Source: Primulina eburnea (taxonomy: Eukaryota; Streptophyta; Magnoliopsida; Lamiales; Gesneriaceae). Taken from it: 64,000 nucleotides of DNA. Numbering within the stretch: position 1 is the first letter of the stretch; every line of letters starts with the position of its first letter. The position numbers and the translations under genes are program-made. This document shows, piece by piece, positions 19,213-29,229 of the stretch. The DNA lies in contig NW_027330931.1 in the NCBI RefSeq assembly GCF_022965805.1, forward strand, positions 36,001 to 100,000, in the 5' to 3' direction. A model generated the notes under the pieces. It had not been told where the DNA came from. It saw only the letters and a program-made list of their open reading frames with translations, and did not search any database.

Positions 19213-21693
19213 ATGTCACTGCCGCCGGATCCCGACCGGCCAACTAGCCCATCTGAACCGCCTCTTCAGGGCGACCAACATACCAAAAATTCAGCTTCAT
19301 CGGAGCTCATCTACCCTCCCAAATCGACGGTCAAAATTATGCAAATTCCGACCAAATGTTCGATTCCGGCGAGTCCTACTCCGTTCCGGTTGCAAAATAT
19401 ATCATTAGAATCGTCTCCTTCAGACGCACATACAGTTCAAATTTCAGAGCAATCGTAGTCCGTTTGCCCTTCCAATTTCACGGTCAAAGTGCCGACGGCA
19501 CTGTTCACGCACAGGCCGGCCGCGATTTCTTCAATTCCGGTCGGTACCGGAGTTGTATCTCCGATCAAGCACCCGATCTGGAATGCCCATGATGTGGCGC
19601 TTCCATTGGTCTATCTCCCGTCACTAGACGTTGCTGGAGGGAGCCGTAATTTCAGATCTAACGATCGGCTCCCTCAAACCCTAGCGGCGCCGGAAATAAC
19701 ATCAAATTCCGGCGACATCGTTGCTTCAAAAACCAATTCCTCTTTACAGTGTGATCTACAAGTCTTGGGTAACATCTCTACGTCTTCAATTTCACCGAAT
19801 TTGTTGCCAATCAAAAACGCCCAAATTCCATTGATTCCACCGATTTTGAGTGATGTTTCTGTCGATTTCGGCCATTTGCCGGCCGGTTCTTTCCGATTCA
19901 CTACCGGTTCCGACCTCCCACCACCTTCGCCGGCCCACGCCTCAACTCCGACCGGTCGCCGCCGAGTCAACTCGGCCGGTTCACCGGTTCAAACCGGCCG
20001 TCCACCCACTCCGGCTCCTTGTGCGAATTCTCCCGGCATTTCAGGTACTTTTAATACTCCTACCGTCTCTTTTAAGGATGCTTTAACACCTCCCTCGCCC
20101 CGTTCTATTAAAAAAAGTTTTGATGATGTTCGAAATGGTATGTCTGAGATACCAGCTCCGACTATCGTCAACGAGAAACCTGGTATTCGGTTTCCCGATT
20201 CAGTTATTTCATCCCTGGCCGCGCCCTACAAGTTTGCCCTTGTTGGTAAAATCAATGGGAATCGGTCGATTGTTCCTAACTCCTCTATTTCTGCGTCCTT
20301 GGCGACTACCGGCTTCTCGAGACCTTATGATTTAAAGTTCCTCCCTCGTGGCTTCCTTGTCATTATTCTTTCGTGTGAGGAAGATTATGCGCGACTTTGG
20401 TCGCGTGGATCCATGCATTTTGGTCCTCTCAGTGTTCGATTCTCCAAATGGACCCCTGAATTCCAATTCCAAGCTGAATCTCCCATTGCACCAGTCTGGG
20501 TCCGCTTCCCTGAACTCCCCCTTCACCTTTACGATAAGACTAGTCTATTTGCGTTAGCCAAAATTTTAGGGAATCCAGTTAAAATTGATGATTTCACTGC
20601 TGATGTCTCCCGAGGTGCCTTTGCTCGGGTTTGCGTTGAACTTAATGTTTTGGATACTCCAATCAAGCAGATCTGGGCGGGTTGGGGTGAACATACTCTA
20701 GACATAGATGTTGTTTATGAAAAGATCCCAGACTACTGTACTGACTGTAAGATGCTGGGGCATTCTACTTCTGTTTGCTATTCCCATGGCAAGAATCCTA
20801 GGCCGGTTCGTCCCACCCGACCTTCTGCGTCGACCTTTCAGCCTCCCAAAGATTCCCGGGGTCCCCAACCCGAAGCTCATCCTTCCTCCTCTTTCCCATC
20901 TGCGGTTCCCTCTCACAAGGATGGTATTCCGTCTTCCCCCTTGATCCCTCCTTTGGGTCCTCAGGCTCCGGCAGTCCCTGCTGTTAGATGACCCCGTCGT
21001 CGTAACAGAAGAGCTGCCCAGCATGTCCCTAACATTCCATCCCCTGCTTCTGGGAATGCCTTCGAGGTTCTTAGGAATTTAGAAGAAGCTGATTCCACTT
21101 GTTCTCCTCCTCCTGTTAAGTCCCCTCAGGCGGTCGCTGAACACCTTTCTGTTTTGACCCCAGTTGCCCCTTCGCCCCCCTGTGTCATCCCTCTCCCTGT
21201 TGCCAATGACACTTCGTTCTCTAGCCCTGCCCAGTCATCCCTCTCGATTAAATGTGCCCCTCTAGCTCAGCCATGGGCCAAGGAGGTGGAGGAGGAGGAT
21301 GACGTTATTTTTACTGACTGTGCTGAGGACCTTGGTTCCCCGCAGGTCGGTGCTCCATTGGGCGTGAATCGCACTTCTCTTTGTGTGGAGAACCATAGCA
21401 GTCATTCCATTCCTTCTAGTCCTTCTTCTCAGGATGATGTTTCCTCCAAAATCCTTGAGAACTTAATTTCCCAGCAAGGATTAGTCTCCTCCGAGATCAG
21501 TCTTTTGGTTTCTGAGTCAGACCGGGATCTTTCCCTCCAATCTCCTCGCGGCTCTGCATCTTGTGATGGCAGGGATTCTGTCGAACTTGATAGGGACTCT
21601 GACATGCCTGACCACACCAAAAAACGTCAGTTTCAACAGCTAACTGATTATGCAGTTAAGAAACGGCACCCTTCTCGTGGCCGTTCCCCATGA
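19213..21693 (+). pseudogene. ORF1 (gag-like) of E4, two in-frame stops
   Basis: The frame starts at ATG 19213 and is constant to 21693. It is interrupted by TAG at 19456-19458 (after residue 81, where relatives have the GAG of a SESG motif) and TGA at 20989-20991 (at the start of the Arg-rich patch, probably CGA to TGA). Between them lies an intact 500-codon stretch with the DUF4283-like domain (KFALVGKINGNRS, RFSKWTPEFQF) and the knuckle CTDCKMLGHSTSVC. The end overlaps the ORF2 start in ATGA (21690-21693). Confidence 0.9.
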
Positions 21694-24600
21694 ATTGCCT
21701 CATTTGGAATGTCAGGGGTCTTGGGAACCCGAGCTCCCAACAAAGGCTCCATGCCTATGTTAAGAAGCATCGTGTCAAAATCCTAGCCATCTTGGAACCA
21801 ATGATCCCGCTTGATCATAGTTTCATGTCTCGTAGGTTGGGGTTTCGCAGTGTCATTTCTAATAGTTCTGGTAGCATCTGGGTCTTCTCTTCTGAGGATG
21901 TTAAGGTTGAGTGTGTCTTTGACCATGCTCAGCTTTTAAACGTCCGTGTTTCTTCCTCTTTTCTCCCTATTTCTGTCCTTTGCTCTTTTATCTACGCCAA
22001 GTGTGATTACATTGAAAGGCGCGATCTTTGGGCTTCTTTGCTCCAGATTAAACCTGACATGGGTCCTTGGCTTGTTGGGGGGGACTTCAATATCGTTCGT
22101 GATTCCAGTGAATGCCTTGGTTCTTCTGGAGGGCGTCGCCTACCCATGGACGAATTTAATGATTTCATTCTTCAGTCTGGTTTAGTTGACGCTGGTTTTG
22201 ATGGTTCGTCCTTCACTTGGACGAACCAAACCATCTGGAAGCGTCTGGATAGAGTCTTCGTTTCGACTGATTGGTGTGATCATTTCCATTCTATCCGAGT
22301 CCAGCATCTTCCTCGTACTGTTTCGGATCATTCCCCCCTCCTTATCTCCACTCCCCTCAGTGCTCGTGGGCCGTGTTCTTTTAGGTTCCAGAGCATGTGG
22401 ATGCGACACCACAATTTTCTTCAGACTGTGCGCTTGAACTGGCATAATCCTTGTCATCTTTCGGGTATGACTCGGCTCTTTGTCAAGCTCAAGCGACTCA
22501 AGAGTCACCTCAAGTGGTGGAATCAGGATGTCTTTGGCAACATTTTTGATAAAATTTCTGCTGCTGAGTCTGCTGTGAAAATAGCGGAAGTTGCTTGTGA
22601 GACTGACCCTTCTGATTTACACTGGACTCGCTTGTCCAAGTGTAATGAAGATCTTGCCAAGGTCACTGCCATGGAGGCGGATTTTTGGAAACAAAAATCT
22701 GCCTGCAAATGGTTAGCGGATGGTGAGAAAAACACCAAACTCTTCCACAACATGGTCAAGAAGAGGCGTGTGGTTAATAAGATTTTCCGTATTTGGGAGG
22801 ATGGGGTGTGTCTGACCTCCCCTGAACTAATCCAAAGCTCTGGTGCCGCCTTTTTTCATAACCTGCTTAATGGGGAACCTTCTGTTCTGAGTTGCCCTGA
22901 TTTTTCTGATTTCATCCCTCTGATCTCGGACTCAGAGAACCGCCATCTTACTTCAGACCCTTCCTTGGAAGAGGTTCGTGCTGTCGTCTTTTCTATCCAC
23001 AGGCATAGTGTTGCGGGGCCCGATGGGTTCTCCTCGGCTTTTTTCCAGCACTGTTGGGACATTATTCAGCATGATGTTCTCGATGCGGTGTTAGACTTCT
23101 TTCATGGGTCTCTGATGCCCCAGGGCTTCACTGCCACCACCATCACTCTGATTCCGAAAGTTGAGGGAGCTCATTCCTGGACTGAATTTCGTCCCATAAG
23201 CCTCTGTAATGTCACGAACAAGATCATCTCGAAGTTGCTCTATTCACGTATGAGCAAGGTTGTCGAGAAGATCATCTCTCTGAATCAGAGTGGATTCGTT
23301 CCTGGCAGACTTATTTCTGATAACATCCTTCTTGCCCAGGAACTCGTTCATAGTTTCAACCTTCCCTCTCGCGGGGGTAATGTCATCATCAAGTTGGATA
23401 TGGCTAAGGCTTACGACAGGGTCCAATGGCCTTTCCTCCTCCAGATTCTCAATAAGCTTGGCATCTCGGATACAGTTGTCGGCATGGTATCGGCTTGCAT
23501 TTCCCATTGCAAATTCTCTTTGAATATCAATGGCAATTCTGCCGGCTTCTTCAGTTCCTCCAGGGGTCTTCGTCAAGGAGACCCCATATCTCCGCTCCTC
23601 TTCATTCTGGGGGCGGAATATCTCTCTCGGGGGTTGAACCGTATTTCTCTGCATTTTCCGGATTCTCGTTTTCGATCGGGGTGCGACACTCTGGTTTCCC
23701 ATTTAGCCTATGCTGATGATTTCATTCTTTTTACTAATGGTGGGACCCGTGGCATTCGGCGCATTATGGATTTCCTTGGGCATTATGCCAACTGTTCGGG
23801 ACAGATGGTCAATGTCTCCAAGAGTGCTCTCTTTCTTCCTCCTAGCTGCCCTGCGAGTTCTCGGCTTCGGCTTCTTCGTTTGACAGGCTTTAGAGAGGGG
23901 CAGCTTCCCACCATTTACCTTGGAATCCATCTTTTCCGAGGGAATCACAAGTGTTCTCTTTTTGAGCCTCTTCTTAAATCTGTTAGGAAGAAATTAGAAG
24001 GTTGGGACTCCCGTACCTTGTCTCCTGGGAGTCGTATGACTCTTATTCGCAGTGTGCTCCTTTCCCTCCCCATCTATCTCTTCCAGGTGATCCAGCCTCC
24101 TTTGGCGGTCATCGAGAGACTTGAGCTGATTTTTAATGGTTTCTTATGGGGGTCTCGACCCCTTGAGAAGAAATGGCATTGGGCCAGATGGTCTCGTGCT
24201 TGTCTCCCTGTCCTTGAAGGGGGCCTTGGGTTCCGCAAGTTGAAGGACTTGGTCGATGGCTTTTCGATCAAGTTATGGTTCAGATTCAGGCATGGCATTT
24301 CCCTCTGGGCGAAATTCCTCCTGAATAAGTATTGTAGGACTGAGCATCCGTCTTATGTCCCCATTCGGGGGCTCATTTCTCCTACATGGCGCAGGATGAT
24401 CCACATTCGTTCTAGGGCTGAGTCTGGCATCCGTTGGCGGGTCGGCACCGGGGACTTATCCTTCTGGGATGATACCTGGATCGGCGATGCACCTCTATCC
24501 TCTCTGCGTCAGGTCTGTGGTACCCGTGGCGTTCGTATCTCTTACTTCTTTTTGGATGACGGATGGGATTTTGATAGGCTCTCTCTTGTTGTTGGTCCAG

Positions 24601-25781
24601 TTCTTGCCGAGGATATTACTCTGATCCCCATTGCTCGTGGTGAGCCAGATGTTGCTCGCTGGATTCTGAGCCCGGATGGCGCTTTTTCTTTCCGTTCTGC
24701 CTGGGAGTTCGTGCGTGCGAGAGCTCCCATTCAGGACATTTTCACCCCCTGCTGGGGTAGCTGGCTGAGACCCACTATGTCTTTTTTCCTATGGAGATTT
24801 TGGCATAAGTGGCTTCCTGATGATGAGATGCTTCAACAGCGTGGGATTACTCTGGTGTCTCGGTGTCATTGTTGTGACATGGCAGAGACGTTTTCCCATT
24901 TATTCCTTGACGGCACGATTGCCCGTTCTGTGTGGCATTTCTTTGGGGCCATCTTCAGGGTTCGTATTCCTCGAACCCTTGACTTCAGTTTGTTTCTCAG
25001 TGCTTGGAAGAAGAACCTTAACTGGTCACCTGGTGGTCATGTGAAAGAGTTCCTCCCCTTCATCGTTCTGTGGTTCCTTTGGACTGCTAGAAATGATGTC
25101 AAGCATAGACAGTTGCATATCTCTGCTGCGACTGTCATTTCCCAGATCACGTCTTACCTTAGACTGGCTTTTTCTGCCCACATCATCAAGTCTAGCCATT
25201 GGCTGGGCTTCTCTCATGCTGCCAGTCTCATGGGCATCTCGGTTCGTCATCTGAGAACCCGCAAAATGACGATTGTCAGATGGCTTCGTCCCCCTGCGGG
25301 TTGTTTCAAATTGAATGTGGATGGTAGCTCTCGTGGCAACCCCGGTGATTCTTCTGCAGGTGGCATTGTTCGAGATTCTTCAGGCAAGACCATCCTTTCC
25401 TTCAGCGAGTTCATTGGTGTCGGGACCAATGTCAGAGCAGAGTTGTGGGCCGTGTGGAGGGGTCTCCTTATCTGTACTGATTTCAGTCTTTTCCCTCTTT
25501 GGATTGAGACCGATTCCATGATTTCTATTCAGACTCTCAGATCTAGGAGGTGTAGTTGGATTGTGGATCACATTGTTTCCAGGATTGTTTGTCTTTTGAG
25601 TGGGCGACAGGTTCATTTTTCCCACATATTCCGCGAGGGGAACTCGGTGGCGGATGCGTTGGCATTGGAGGCTCACACGTTCAGGCGATTTTCCCTTGTT
25701 CTAGGACCCTCCCTCTCCGACCATGTTTCCGCCCTAGCCCGATCTGATCTTTCTGGGCTCCCTTACCTCAGAGCCAGATGA
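21690..25781 (+). CDS. ORF2 polyprotein of E4: endonuclease, reverse transcriptase, zf-RVT, RNase H (intact)
   Basis: The only fully open ORF2 in the window, 1363 aa. Residues 1-230 are an APE-like endonuclease (N7, E36, D132/N134 in GGDFN, D213/H214 in SDH). Residues about 470-760 are the reverse transcriptase, with GLRQGDPISPLLF and the catalytic YADD (D676, D677). A zf-RVT segment contains C1059, C1061, C1062 and H1070. From about 1200 comes RNase H with D1211 (NVDGSS), E1251 (AELWAVWRG), D1275 (ETDS) and D1322 (VADALA). These activities nick the target, copy the RNA onto it and remove the RNA strand. The C-terminal RNase H is a known plant L1 acquisition. All active-site residues listed are present, so this copy could supply enzyme to others, though its own ORF1 is broken. 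Start chosen at the ATGA overlap. Confidence 0.95.
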   Translation: MNCLIWNVRGLGNPSSQQRLHAYVKKHRVKILAILEPMIPLDHSFMSRRLGFRSVISNSSGSIWVFSSEDVKVECVFDHAQLLNVRVSSSFLPISVLCSFIYAKCDYIERRDLWASLLQIKPDMGPWLVGGDFNIVRDSSECLGSSGGRRLPMDEFNDFILQSGLVDAGFDGSSFTWTNQTIWKRLDRVFVSTDWCDHFHSIRVQHLPRTVSDHSPLLISTPLSARGPCSFRFQSMWMRHHNFLQTVRLNWHNPCHLSGMTRLFVKLKRLKSHLKWWNQDVFGNIFDKISAAESAVKIAEVACETDPSDLHWTRLSKCNEDLAKVTAMEADFWKQKSACKWLADGEKNTKLFHNMVKKRRVVNKIFRIWEDGVCLTSPELIQSSGAAFFHNLLNGEPSVLSCPDFSDFIPLISDSENRHLTSDPSLEEVRAVVFSIHRHSVAGPDGFSSAFFQHCWDIIQHDVLDAVLDFFHGSLMPQGFTATTITLIPKVEGAHSWTEFRPISLCNVTNKIISKLLYSRMSKVVEKIISLNQSGFVPGRLISDNILLAQELVHSFNLPSRGGNVIIKLDMAKAYDRVQWPFLLQILNKLGISDTVVGMVSACISHCKFSLNINGNSAGFFSSSRGLRQGDPISPLLFILGAEYLSRGLNRISLHFPDSRFRSGCDTLVSHLAYADDFILFTNGGTRGIRRIMDFLGHYANCSGQMVNVSKSALFLPPSCPASSRLRLLRLTGFREGQLPTIYLGIHLFRGNHKCSLFEPLLKSVRKKLEGWDSRTLSPGSRMTLIRSVLLSLPIYLFQVIQPPLAVIERLELIFNGFLWGSRPLEKKWHWARWSRACLPVLEGGLGFRKLKDLVDGFSIKLWFRFRHGISLWAKFLLNKYCRTEHPSYVPIRGLISPTWRRMIHIRSRAESGIRWRVGTGDLSFWDDTWIGDAPLSSLRQVCGTRGVRISYFFLDDGWDFDRLSLVVGPVLAEDITLIPIARGEPDVARWILSPDGAFSFRSAWEFVRARAPIQDIFTPCWGSWLRPTMSFFLWRFWHKWLPDDEMLQQRGITLVSRCHCCDMAETFSHLFLDGTIARSVWHFFGAIFRVRIPRTLDFSLFLSAWKKNLNWSPGGHVKEFLPFIVLWFLWTARNDVKHRQLHISAATVISQITSYLRLAFSAHIIKSSHWLGFSHAASLMGISVRHLRTRKMTIVRWLRPPAGCFKLNVDGSSRGNPGDSSAGGIVRDSSGKTILSFSEFIGVGTNVRAELWAVWRGLLICTDFSLFPLWIETDSMISIQTLRSRRCSWIVDHIVSRIVCLLSGRQVHFSHIFREGNSVADALALEAHTFRRFSLVLGPSLSDHVSALARSDLSGLPYLRAR

Positions 25782-26632
25782 GTCTAGCCTTTGTTCCAGG
25801 TTTTCGGATTTTAAAAAAAAAAAAAAAAAAAAATTTCGAAAAAGAAAAAAAAAAAAAAATTTATTCTTATTATTATTATTATTGCTTGAGTGCGTGAGTG
25901 TGTGGGTGTGACTTTGTGCGAGATTTCGTGTGCGCCATCTGTGTATTTTACTTTCTGGGTGTGTGCATTTTTTGTGTGTGTTTCGTGTGCTTTTATTTTC
26001 TTAGGTGTGTTGCTTCCTTGGATGAGCTTCTACACCCGATCTATTTACGGTTTCTGGGTTGATATTCTTGACCCAGCTGCTGAGTCATTTTCTGGACTTG
26101 GAGTTACTATTGATTTTCATTGTTGGAGAGTTGTCTACTTGCTCCTTCTGGTAGTTCTATCATCTCCTGGATTTATCAGAGGTTTTTCAGAGGTTCTACA
26201 GTACCAGCTTACCGGCTTCTGCCCCTTCCTTGTTGGTGATTATCTCTACATCACTACTGATATCTGGCGAGCGTTCTCTGCAGGCTTCTCCTTGCTCGCC
26301 GGCCTTTTTCTTTTATGATTCTCTTGATGCGTATTACAGCAGCTCCGGATGATTTATCTCAGTGGTAATTCTGGCCCCGAGCTACATTTATTTTTCTTTT
26401 TTCGTTTTCTGTGTTGCTTTATTATTATGCGCTTTTCCTAGGGTTTAGCTTTTGATGATGTATTTGCTACCATAGGCTTTATTTGTTGTTATTTGTCTAG
26501 TCGCCTTTTGGAGAGGTCTTGGTCTAGTCCCCCTCTTCATTTAGGATTTTATTTCTGTACTGTTTTATTTGGTGGATATATACAGGTAGGGGTCCGCCTA
26601 ACCCCCCCGCTTCCGGCGGTGCTTTATTTTTT
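25782..26632 (+). other. 3' UTR of E4, with an A-rich insert-like start
   Basis: Instead of the (TA)n run, this copy has two long A tracts (about 25814-25858) and an ATT/TTA run, then GT-rich sequence ending TTTTATTTTCTTAG (AG at 26003-26004), again a pyrimidine tract plus AG. Hairpin A is GGCGAGC/GCTCGCC (26266-26272, 26294-26300), one pair changed on both arms relative to E0. The CTAGGG half-site is kept but its partner is altered (CCATAG). Hairpin B arms are 26510-26516 and 26532-26538. Terminal hairpins are present. No supported gene. Confidence 0.78.
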
Positions 26633-26654
26633 AAAAAAAAAAAAAAAAAAAAAA

Positions 26655-26775
26655 CCCTAAACCCTAAACCCTAAAACCCAAACCCTAAACCCTAAAACCC
26701 TAAACCCTAAACCCCCTAGACCCTAGACCCTAGACCCTAGACCCTAAACCCTAAACCCTAAACCAAAACCAAACC
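26655..26775 (+). repeat. Telomeric spacer with a CCCTAGA block
   Basis: About 120 bp of CCCTAAA and CCCTAAAA units with an inner block of four CCCTAGA units, ending AACCAAAACCAAACC before E5. Confidence 0.92.
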
Positions 26776-26868
26776 ATTTCGCCCCCAAAAAATTTTCTCT
26801 GAAAAAAAACATAGTAAAAGGTGAGAAAAAACACACTAACTAGTTACTATTCACGCTTTACAGCCGCC

Positions 26869-29229
26869 ATGTCACCGCCGCCGGATCCTGACCGGCGCCA
26901 CCTACCACCGGAACCGCCTCCTCACGGCGGTCATCATACTCGAAAATCAGAAGCATCGGAGTTCGGCAAGCCTTCCGATTTAACGATCGAAGTTGGCTCA
27001 TTTCCGTCCAAAAGTTCGCCGGTGCCGTGTACTGCTCCTCCCGGCGCCGGAATGCTCTCATTAGAATCGCCTCTTCCAGGCAGTCTCAATGGTACAAGCC
27101 CCGCACACACCAGCTCAGTATTTCCACCGGAATCGGCGTGCAAAGTTACGCCATCACTGTTCACGTCAGCGCCGGAAATGCTTACTTCGATTACGGCCGA
27201 TTCTTGCATCATTAATCCAATCCAATCCCCGATCTATAATGCCCATTCCTAGACGAACCAGATGGCACCGGTTTCATCCCCAACGCCGTTCTCAATCGCC
27301 GGCGATTTTAGATCTACGATTTCAGCGCAGGACGGTACTTTCTCGTCTCCTTCTTCTTCGTTTTCCGGCACCGTCCCGGCGTATTGTTTCAATTCCTCTT
27401 CACAGATTGGTCGTCCAGCCATGGGTAGGGTTTTACCTCAGTCAATTTCTGGTTTCCGACCTCCGGTCGGAAATCCCCAAATTCTAGGTCAAAATCGTGT
27501 TTTGTCTCAATCTTTGCTTCAATCGATCCCTCCAATGGCCGGTTCTCCTGGAATTGGTACCGGTTCTGGGCTCCTTGCGCCGTCGCCGTCCCACGGTGGT
27601 CTTCAGTCCGGTAACTCGGGGGTCAACTCAGTGGACTCAAATCGGCGGGTTGGGCGAGTCAACTCGGCAGTCAAGGTTAGTGATTCTGCAGTCAAATCGG
27701 GTCTGAGTGTGCAGGTTCAGCCTACTGTGTCGTTCCGTGATATTTTGGCACCACCATCTCCTAGGACGGCAAAGAAAAGTTTTGATGAATTGCATAATTC
27801 TATGGAGGAGATGCCTGTTCCGACTCTTAGGGATGGTAAACTGGGTCTACTATTCCCGGAAGTGGTAATTTCTTCACTAGCCGAACCCTTTAAATTTTCT
27901 TTGGTGGGCAAAATTTCGGGTAATCGATCTCTAGTTCCTAATTCGGGTATTTCTGCTGCTTTTTCCAAGTTGGGACTTGTGAGATCCTTTGATTTGAAGT
28001 TCATGCCCAGAGGTTTTTTAATTCTTACACTGGCTTGTGAAGAAGATTACACGTTTTTCTGGTCCAAGGGGGTTATGCAAGTTGGGCCTTTATCGATCCG
28101 CTTTTCTAAGTGGACACCTGAATTTAATCTTCAGGAAGAATCCCCCATTGCCCCTGTTTGGGTTCGTTTTCCGGGGCTTCCCCTGCATTTGTTTTCTAAG
28201 AAAAGTCTTTTTGCTTTAGCTAAAATAGTGGGGAAACCGATAAAAATGGATGATCATACTGCAGACTCTTCTCGGGGAGCTTTTGCTCGAGTTTGTGTCG
28301 AGATCAATGTGTTGGAAACTCCCGTGAAAGAAGTTTGGGTCGGTTGGGGGGACCATGTTCAAGTGATTGAAGTCATTTATGAGCGCATCCCCGGATACTG
28401 CACGGATTGCAAAATGCTGGGGCATTCGACCAGTGTTTGTTATTCCCATGGCAGAAACCCAAAACCCGTTCGTCCTAAGCCTTCTGACCGTGCTCCTGGT
28501 CAGTCTCCCACTTCTACAGACCCTGCCCCACCAGGGGGTGTTGCCCCTGGTTTTAATTTGGGGACCCAGCCTCAGCTTCAGAAAAATGGCACGGGTCCCA
28601 GACGTAGAGGGAGAAAGAGGCCAGTTCGGCAGGTTCTTCCAAGAAAAAATCCTCTTGAGTTGAATCCTTTTGAGGTGCTCTCGCATGGGCAGGATGCAGA
28701 GCCTGATCCTGTTGGACTTGATTGTGTTGATACGGATCCTCCAAGTTGTAATCTGGAGGATGCCGGTGTTGGGACTTCTGGCAAGGATCAATTGGAGACT
28801 GTTCTTGTTGAGGGTGTGATCCTCAGTGATGAGGTTATTGATGGAGGGTTTCAGTTGGATGATTGTGTGGATGGTACTGGGGTACCTTCTACTTCTGAGT
28901 TGCCTGTGTTTGGTTCTCTGGGGCCTTGCACTTTGAATCACAGTAGTCATTCCATCCCCTCTGTTCCTTTGTCTCCTGATGATGCCTCCTCTACGGTAGA
29001 GGAATTGGTTGCTAGGCAGGGCCCCTCTGTCAGTGAGTTGGTTTTCAGGCTAGAATCTGCTGGTGACTCTGATCATGAATTTGATCGGCATTCTGAGTCG
29101 GGCGATGGCTGTAGACCGGAGAGTCGTATTCTAGATGCTGATATGGGGGATATTAAGAAAAGGAAGGAGAATGCTTTTCATAGGTCGCGTAAAAAGCGAC
29201 AGGGCGGTTCTGGTGCCCATTCTCCATGA
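26869..29229 (+). pseudogene. ORF1 (gag-like) of E5 with one in-frame TAG
   Basis: The frame from ATG 26869 is continuous to 29229 except for TAG at 27250-27252 (residue 128), in the Pro/Ser-rich N-terminal part. The rest, 655 codons, holds the DUF4283-like domain (KFSLVGKISGN, RFSKWTPEFNLQ), the knuckle CTDCKMLGHSTSVC and the basic C-terminus. A downstream ATG at 27262 could in principle start a shortened protein with all recognisable domains. The stop overlaps the ORF2 start (ATGA 29226-29229). Confidence 0.9.

Larger units (their letters stand above)
19120..26654 (+). mobile_element. E4: full-length L1-type LINE of a separate subfamily, ORF2 intact
   Basis: A 7.5-kb copy with 93-nt 5' UTR, ORF1 19213-21693 (two stops), ORF2 21690-25781 (open), 3' UTR and 22-nt poly(A) (26633-26654). 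Its ORF sequences are the most diverged of the autonomous set, and its early 3' UTR differs from all others. Confidence 0.93.
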
